Assembly: GCA_022360235.1 (NCBI GenBank)
Contig: JAKSDE010000087.1
Coordinates: 1 to 10,170, forward strand
DNA from: Cytophagales bacterium
GTDB lineage: Bacteria; Bacteroidota; Bacteroidia; Cytophagales; Amoebophilaceae
Length of the DNA stretch: 10,170 nt
Direction of reading: 5' to 3'
Shown: positions 6,707 to 10,170 of the stretch, piece by piece
Layout: every line of letters begins with the position of its first letter
How positions within the stretch are numbered: position 1 is the stretch's first letter
Made by a program: the position numbers and the translations under genes
The notes under the pieces: model-generated
What the model was told of the DNA's origin: nothing
The model's database searches: none
Seen by the model: only the letters and a program-made list of their open reading frames with translations

Positions 6707-6731
6707 CTCTGTCCCTCCTGAGAGGAGGACC

Positions 6732-6759
6732 TAAAACTAGGAACTCAGAACTCGGAACT
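6732..6759 (-). repeat. Heptamer array 3, inverted relative to arrays 1 and 2
   Basis: Read on the minus strand, the units are AGTTCCG (6753-6759), AGTTCTG (6746-6752), AGTTCCT (6739-6745) and AGTTTTA (6732-6738). A 17-bp stretch, GTTCCGAGTTCTGAGTT, matches array 1 at 16 of 17 positions (GTTCCTAGTTCTGAGTT), in inverse orientation. Arrays 1 and 3 therefore form an imperfect inverted repeat around the crtB-phr segment. Confidence 0.7.
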
Positions 6760-6934
6760 AAAAAAGAGGTTATGCTTAACAGAAAATTAAGACTACTACC
6801 GACAAGGAAGAGATACAAAAATTTTTATTTTATTAATTTTTACTTTAACTTTAGAACGAGATAAGAATAAGACTTTACTAGAGATAATTCAAACCACGTA
6901 AAGTCAGTAAAAATAAGTATAAAATATTTTAAAA

Positions 6935-8224
6935 ATGACAAAGATTAATATACTATTACTTGTGTTAGCGGTAAGCTGTACTAAGAGAGAGATCTATAAT
7001 GTGAGCGTAAGCGTTAGTACGCCTTTGCACTCGGCAGCTGGAGAAGGCCTTGAGGTCAATGTAAAAGCTGATGATGATACTACATCCCTGCACAGGGCAG
7101 CTGCAAGTGGCGATCTAGATCTCATAAAACTCCTGCTAGAAAATGGTGCAGCGGTCAATGTAACAGCTAATGATGGTCGTACACCTCTGCACATAGCAGT
7201 TCAAGGTGGCAAGCTAGATCTCATAAAACTCCTGCTAGAAAACGGTGCAGATAGAGATGCACAAGATGAGGAGGGTCTTACACCCCTGTACATAGCAGTT
7301 CAACGTGACGATCTAAAGATCATAGAACTCCTGCTAGCAAACGGTGCAGCGGTCAATGTAAAAACTGATGGTGGTCGTACACCCCTGTACAGGGCGGCTG
7401 CAGGTGGCCATCTAGCGGTCGTAAAACTCCTGCTAGAAAACGGTGCAGATCAAGAGGCACAAAATAATGAGGGTGATAGGCCCCTGCACTTGGCAGCTAA
7501 AATTGGGTGTGATGAAGATATCGTAGAACTCCTGCTAGAAAACGGTGCAGATCAAGAGGCACAAGATAATGAGGGTAATAGGCCCCTGCACGTAGCAGCT
7601 GAACATGACCTTCTAGCGTTCGTAGAACTCCTGCTAGCAAAGAGTGCAGATAAAGAGGCAGAAAATAATAAGGGTAATAGGCCCCTGCACTTGGCAGCTG
7701 CAAATGGCAATCTAGATTGCGTAGGGTACCTGCTAGAAAACGATGCAGCGGTCAATGTAACAGCTAAGGATGGTCGTACACCCCTGCACATGGCAACTAA
7801 GCAAATCACCATGCAATCTCGTGATTACAGTACTATAGAGACCAATCTAAGGGTCATAAAACTCCTGCTAGCAAAGGGTGCAGATAAAGATGCACAAGAT
7901 GAGGAGGGTCTTACACCCCTGCACATAGCAGTTCAAGGTGGCAAGCTAGATCTCATAAAACTCCTGCTAGAAAACGGTGTAGCAGTCAATGTACAAGCTA
8001 GGGATGGTCGTACACCCCTGCACATAGCAGTTCAAGGTGGCAAGCTAAAGCTCACAAAATTCTTGCTAGAAAATGGTGCAGCGGTCAATGTAACAGCTAA
8101 GGATGGTCGTACATCCCTGCACCTAGCAGTTCAAGGTGGCGATCTAAATCTTATAAAACTCCTGCTAGAAAACGGTGCAGATAGAGATGCACAAGATGAG
8201 GAGGGTCTTACACCCTGCACCTAG
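6935..8224 (+). CDS. Ankyrin-repeat lipoprotein, C-terminally truncated by a frameshift
   Basis: The 429-residue product starts MTKINILLLVLAVSCTKR, a short signal peptide with a plausible lipobox at Cys15. After a degenerate first unit (TPLHSAAGEG) it consists almost only of ankyrin repeats: 11 complete units of about 33 residues, most with [RTN]PLH..A...G..D.[IV].LLL..GA. Unit 8 carries a ~12-residue insertion. Two unit flavours alternate, ending AAVNVTAKDGR or ADRDAQDEEGL. The frame stops early (TPCT-stop, 8222-8224) because the run in ACACCCCTG has lost one C. Up to that point 63 bp (8153-8215) are identical to 7223-7285, where the C is present. Ankyrin sequence continues, badly decayed, to 8730. 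A shortened solenoid may still fold, so it is uncertain whether this is a functional gene or a pseudogene. The role is probably protein binding at the envelope or with host targets (inference). Confidence 0.85.
   Translation: MTKINILLLVLAVSCTKREIYNVSVSVSTPLHSAAGEGLEVNVKADDDTTSLHRAAASGDLDLIKLLLENGAAVNVTANDGRTPLHIAVQGGKLDLIKLLLENGADRDAQDEEGLTPLYIAVQRDDLKIIELLLANGAAVNVKTDGGRTPLYRAAAGGHLAVVKLLLENGADQEAQNNEGDRPLHLAAKIGCDEDIVELLLENGADQEAQDNEGNRPLHVAAEHDLLAFVELLLAKSADKEAENNKGNRPLHLAAANGNLDCVGYLLENDAAVNVTAKDGRTPLHMATKQITMQSRDYSTIETNLRVIKLLLAKGADKDAQDEEGLTPLHIAVQGGKLDLIKLLLENGVAVNVQARDGRTPLHIAVQGGKLKLTKFLLENGAAVNVTAKDGRTSLHLAVQGGDLNLIKLLLENGADRDAQDEEGLTPCT
7187..8215. repeat. Near-identical ~99-bp DNA repeats inside the ankyrin gene
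   Basis: The ankyrin units are similar in DNA as well as protein. Bases 7187-7247 equal 7919-7979 exactly (61 bp), and 7223-7285 equal 8153-8215 exactly (63 bp), third codon positions included. The word starting CACATAGCAGTTCAAGGTGG occurs at about 7190, 7922 and 8021. Such identity points to recent duplication or gene conversion between units rather than old divergence. Confidence 0.85.
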
Positions 8225-8730
8225 CAGTTCAAGTTGGCTATCCAGGTCCCATAAAACTGCTAGGAAAGGGTATAGCTAAAGAGGCACAAGCTAACGAGGG
8301 TCGTACGCCCCAGACTTGGTAGCTAGCGGGCTATCGAAAAGATGAGTTCGTACAGCTCCTGCTAGACCGGTACAGATGAAGATACACAAGATAAGGATGG
8401 TAGGTAGGAGACCTCTGCAAAAGACACCTGAAGAGAGCCGTCTAATGGTCAAGCAACTCATGCTAGCAGGGGGCAGATAAAAGAGGCAAGATGGAGATGG
8501 TCGTACACCCGCGCACAAGGCAGCTGAAGGTGGCTAAGAAATGATTCTAGAACTCCTCATTACCAATGCGCCAAGGAAGCTAAGGAGAAGACCATCGAGG
8601 AGTTGGGAGCTACCTGTAAGGAGAATAAGAAGTTTAGAAAAGAGCGCATGATAGGCAACTCTTGCACGAGGCAGTTAAAGGGCATTAGGAAGCTATTGTC
8701 ATCGCACGGCCTGTGGGTGAAGAGGAGTAA
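8225..8730 (+). pseudogene. Decayed 3' part of the ankyrin gene
   Basis: Restoring one C before 8216 lets the frame continue as LHLAVQVGYPGPIKLLGKG, then EAQANEGRTP, before a stop. Further fragments need repeated frame changes: KDEFVQLLLDR, DEDTQDKDGR, RLMVKQLMLAGG, DGDGRTPAHKAAEGG, MILELLITNA, AKEAKEKTIEELGA, LHEAVKGH and EAIVIARPVGEEE, ending at TAA (8728-8730). This adds about four more ankyrin units and a charged, non-ankyrin tail to the ancestral protein. The density of frameshifts and stops shows long-standing loss of selection here, in contrast to the clean frame upstream. Confidence 0.8.
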
Positions 8731-8731
8731 A

Positions 8732-8776
8732 TTAGGCGGCTTAAATGTATTCTTCTATTTATTTTAAAACGCCTAA
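8732..8776 (+). terminator. Hairpin after the ankyrin pseudogene
   Basis: TTAGGCG (8732-8738) and CGCCTAA (8770-8776) form a perfect 7-bp stem, and an inner TTAAAT/ATTTTAA pairing lengthens it. It starts two bases after the ancestral stop at 8730, so it is probably the original transcript end of the full-length ankyrin gene. No clear T-tract follows; A5T4 comes about 8 bp later. Confidence 0.4.
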
Positions 8777-8777
8777 C

Positions 8778-8795
8778 AGCTGAAAAATTTTGCTT
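8778..8795. repeat. Short dispersed repeat, copy 2 (AGCTGAAAAATTTTGCTT)
   Basis: This is the same sequence as 4173-4189 with one extra A in the central A/T run. It lies directly after the hairpin that follows the ankyrin pseudogene. Confidence 0.45.
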
Positions 8796-8850
8796 AAAGA
8801 TAAAAAATTGGTTGCTTCCTAATTAATAATACACTATTTTGGGGCCAGTT

Positions 8851-8858
8851 TACTTTTG
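8851..8858 (+). promoter_or_regulatory. Candidate -7 box of the peroxiredoxin gene
   Basis: TACTTTTG fits the Bacteroidota -7 consensus TAnnTTTG and lies 90 bp before the peroxiredoxin ATG. No TTTG-like -33 element is seen at the usual 19-21 bp spacing, so this is tentative. Confidence 0.25.
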
Positions 8859-8948
8859 ATTGGGCTGTTGATCAAATTAAATAGTCGCATTCGAAAAAAA
8901 CTTTAATAAAAGCATATAATAATCTTATAACTAAAATACTATACAATT

Positions 8949-9578
8949 ATGTCATTAATAGGAAGAATAGCGCCTGTATTCCAAGCACCGGCAGTCATCA
9001 AGGGAGAAGAAATTGTAGAAGATTTCTCATTAGAGCGATTTATAGGGAAAAAAGAAGTGATTTTCTTTTTCTATCCCAAAGATTTTACGTTTGTTTGTCC
9101 CACTGAGCTACTAGCATTTCAGGAAAAATTAAGCGAGTTTAAAAAAAGAGGCATTGCTGTAGTAGGTTGTTCTACTGATACAGAAGAAACGCACTTAGCA
9201 TGGCTTTGCACGCCTAAAAATAAAGGAGGAATCCAAGGGGTAACTTACCCGATCGTATCTGACGCAGCAAAGACTATCGCTGCTAACTATGGTATCTTAG
9301 GAGGTGAATGGGATTACGATGAGGAAGGAGAAATGAGATTCTATGGTAACCCTGTGGCTTATAGAGGTACTTTCTTTATCGATAGAGAAGGTATTGTAAG
9401 GCACGAAACGGTCAACGATTTTCCCTTGGGAAGAAATATCCAGGAAATGATTCGTATTGTAGATATGTGGCATCACGTAGAGAAAGTAGGGGAAGTATGT
9501 CCTGCTAACTGGGAAAAAGGTAAAAAAGCGATGGAAGCTACTAAAGAAGGGGTAGCAACGTATTTATCAAGTAACTAG
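8949..9578 (+). CDS. Typical 2-Cys peroxiredoxin (AhpC/TSA family)
   Basis: Peroxiredoxins reduce hydrogen peroxide and organic or peroxynitrite peroxides in the cytosol. The peroxidatic cysteine is C50 in DFTFVCPTE, the resolving cysteine is C184 in GEVCPANW, and the active-site Arg is in AYRGTFFID (about 139). The 209-residue length fits the long 'typical 2-Cys' Prx1/AhpC group. The GGLG loop reads GGIQGV and the C-terminus ends in YLSSN instead of a clear YF motif, which suggests a robust, oxidation-resistant enzyme (inference from family knowledge). No AhpF reductase gene is adjacent, so thioredoxin is the likely electron donor. It stands alone, with 218 bp before it and 226 bp after. Confidence 0.95.
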   Translation: MSLIGRIAPVFQAPAVIKGEEIVEDFSLERFIGKKEVIFFFYPKDFTFVCPTELLAFQEKLSEFKKRGIAVVGCSTDTEETHLAWLCTPKNKGGIQGVTYPIVSDAAKTIAANYGILGGEWDYDEEGEMRFYGNPVAYRGTFFIDREGIVRHETVNDFPLGRNIQEMIRIVDMWHHVEKVGEVCPANWEKGKKAMEATKEGVATYLSSN

Positions 9579-9804
9579 TCGATAAACTACATTGTGTTAC
9601 AAAAAGGCATACCTATGCATAGATAGAAAGGGGGTAGTTTTTACGAGCTTTCTCTTTTGAAGAAAATAACTTTCTAGTAAAGGAAAGACTTCCACGTTTC
9701 CTTCGCAAAGTACCTTAGTAAGCTTCCCCCCTATCTTTTATTTTTATATCTTACCCCTCTTTGTGAAGGTCTAGTATACACAGGGAGTATAAGTTTGTTG
9801 CTGT
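9579..9804. other. Spacer between the peroxiredoxin gene and waaA
   Basis: No gene is seen. AGAAAG (9625-9630) with CTTTCT (9648-9653), followed by CTTTT, could be a weak terminator for the peroxiredoxin gene. AAGGAAA (9680-9686) with TTTCCTT (9697-9703) forms another hairpin. The right end holds the waaA promoter candidate. Confidence 0.35.
9790..9797 (+). promoter_or_regulatory. waaA: Candidate -7 box of waaA
   Basis: TAAGTTTG matches TAnnTTTG exactly. It ends only 7 bp before the waaA ATG, which would give a leaderless or nearly leaderless transcript. The nearest upstream TTTG (9760-9763) is 26 bp away, longer than the usual -33 spacing, so support is moderate at best. Confidence 0.35.
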
Positions 9805-10170
9805 ATGTTGTCACGCTTTATCTACAACCTATTTATCGTTTGTTACAAGTTGGCTATTTACCTAGCCACTCCTTTTAACGAGAAAGCAAGGCGCTTTATA
9901 GTAGGGCGAAGAAATACTTTTCAGTACTTAGAAGAAACACTTCAAAGTAATAACAAGCCCCTTGCGTGGTTTCATTGTGCATCTTTAGGCGAATTTGAGC
10001 AAGGTAAGCCGGTGATGAAGGCTTTCAAAAAGACATTTTCACACTATCAATTGCTTATCACTTTTTTTTCCCCCTCAGGCTATGAAATCAGAAAAGATGA
10101 TCCTCTAGCAGACTACACATGCTACTTACCCTTAGATTCAGCGAAGAATGCGCGTAATTTTCTATGCCTC
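9805..10170 (+). CDS. waaA: 3-deoxy-D-manno-octulosonic acid (Kdo) transferase, N-terminal part (3' end outside window)
   Basis: WaaA (KdtA) moves Kdo from CMP-Kdo to the lipid A precursor at the inner face of the cytoplasmic membrane. The 122 visible residues begin MLSRFIYNLFIVCYKLAIYL, the single N-terminal membrane anchor of this family. WFHCASLGEFEQG (55-67) follows, matching the conserved 'W.H..S.GE' block with the putative catalytic Glu at E63. TFFSPSGYE (86-94), DYTCYLPLD (103-111) and NARNFL then continue the GT-B N-terminal domain. The frame is open to the window edge. The ATG gives the expected family start. Its presence suggests the organism makes at least a Kdo-lipid A type of LPS. 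Confidence 0.92.
   Translation, partial: MLSRFIYNLFIVCYKLAIYLATPFNEKARRFIVGRRNTFQYLEETLQSNNKPLAWFHCASLGEFEQGKPVMKAFKKTFSHYQLLITFFSPSGYEIRKDDPLADYTCYLPLDSAKNARNFLCL

Larger units (their letters stand above)
6530..6934. other. 405-bp spacer between phr and the second ankyrin gene
   Basis: No gene is seen. The left half holds heptamer arrays 2 and 3 and three hairpins. The right half (about 6780-6934) is very A/T-rich and should contain the promoter of the ankyrin gene. It includes an exact 8-bp inverted repeat, GACTTTAC (6871-6878) and GTAAAGTC (6898-6905), with a 19-bp spacer. This ends 29 bp before the ATG and could be an operator or leader hairpin. TAACTTTA near 6845 is one base off a Bacteroidota -7 box, but no -33 partner is evident. 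Confidence 0.45.

Noticed and set aside
6732..6914. CRISPR-like array suspicion from heptamers and hairpins
   Set aside because: Units are 7 bp with no spacers and no cas genes are present; this is tandem repeat structure, not CRISPR.
7497..7812. Minus-strand open frames inside the ankyrin array
   Set aside because: They are antisense reflections of the 99-bp repeat and have no independent support.
9579..9804. Possible tRNA or small RNA gene between the peroxiredoxin gene and waaA
   Set aside because: Only two weak, AT-rich hairpins are present; no cloverleaf or conserved TTCGA-type arm could be found.

Overview
The window looks like a piece of the chromosome of an obligate intracellular Bacteroidota symbiont, most likely Candidatus Amoebophilus or a close relative in the Amoebophilaceae/Cardinium group. 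This is inferred from the AT-rich DNA, Bacteroidota-like core proteins (RsmA, PdxA, CrtB, WaaA), starts without Shine-Dalgarno sequences, two ankyrin-repeat lipoproteins, and several decayed mobile-element and gene fragments. I had no database to confirm the species.

Layout. Positions 1-206 (+) hold the C-terminal end of an IS5-type transposase. Positions 207-813 are a graveyard: a second, frameshifted copy of the last ~98 bp of rsmA (359-456, -) and a broken group II intron-type reverse transcriptase fragment (572-738, +). Next come an ankyrin lipoprotein gene (814-1890, -) and intact rsmA (2009-2791, -). The gene pdxA (2892-3902, +) is divergent from rsmA. After a 430-bp hairpin-rich spacer, crtB (phytoene synthase family, 4333-5169, +) and phr (DNA photolyase, 5183-6529, +) form a two-gene unit with a 13-bp gap. 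A 405-bp spacer leads to a second ankyrin lipoprotein gene (6935-8224, +). It was cut short by loss of one C, and the rest of its ancestral reading frame survives as rubble to 8730. A 2-Cys peroxiredoxin (8949-9578, +) follows, and the first 122 codons of waaA (Kdo transferase) run off the right edge.

How the genes fit together. RsmA (rRNA methylation) and WaaA (LPS core) are housekeeping. PdxA belongs to vitamin B6 synthesis, but no partner gene is visible. CrtB, photolyase and peroxiredoxin fit a photo-oxidative and oxidative stress theme, which is unexpected for an endosymbiont. The two ankyrin lipoproteins are candidate envelope-anchored, host-interacting proteins. The spacers hold 7-bp-periodic arrays (about AGTTCYK) that overlap the stop codons of pdxA and phr, plus several hairpins. 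I found no CRISPR array, tRNA or rRNA, and no clearly new multi-gene system. The most unusual items are the heptamer arrays, the crtB-phr pair, the duplicated rsmA tail and the one-base truncation of the ankyrin gene.
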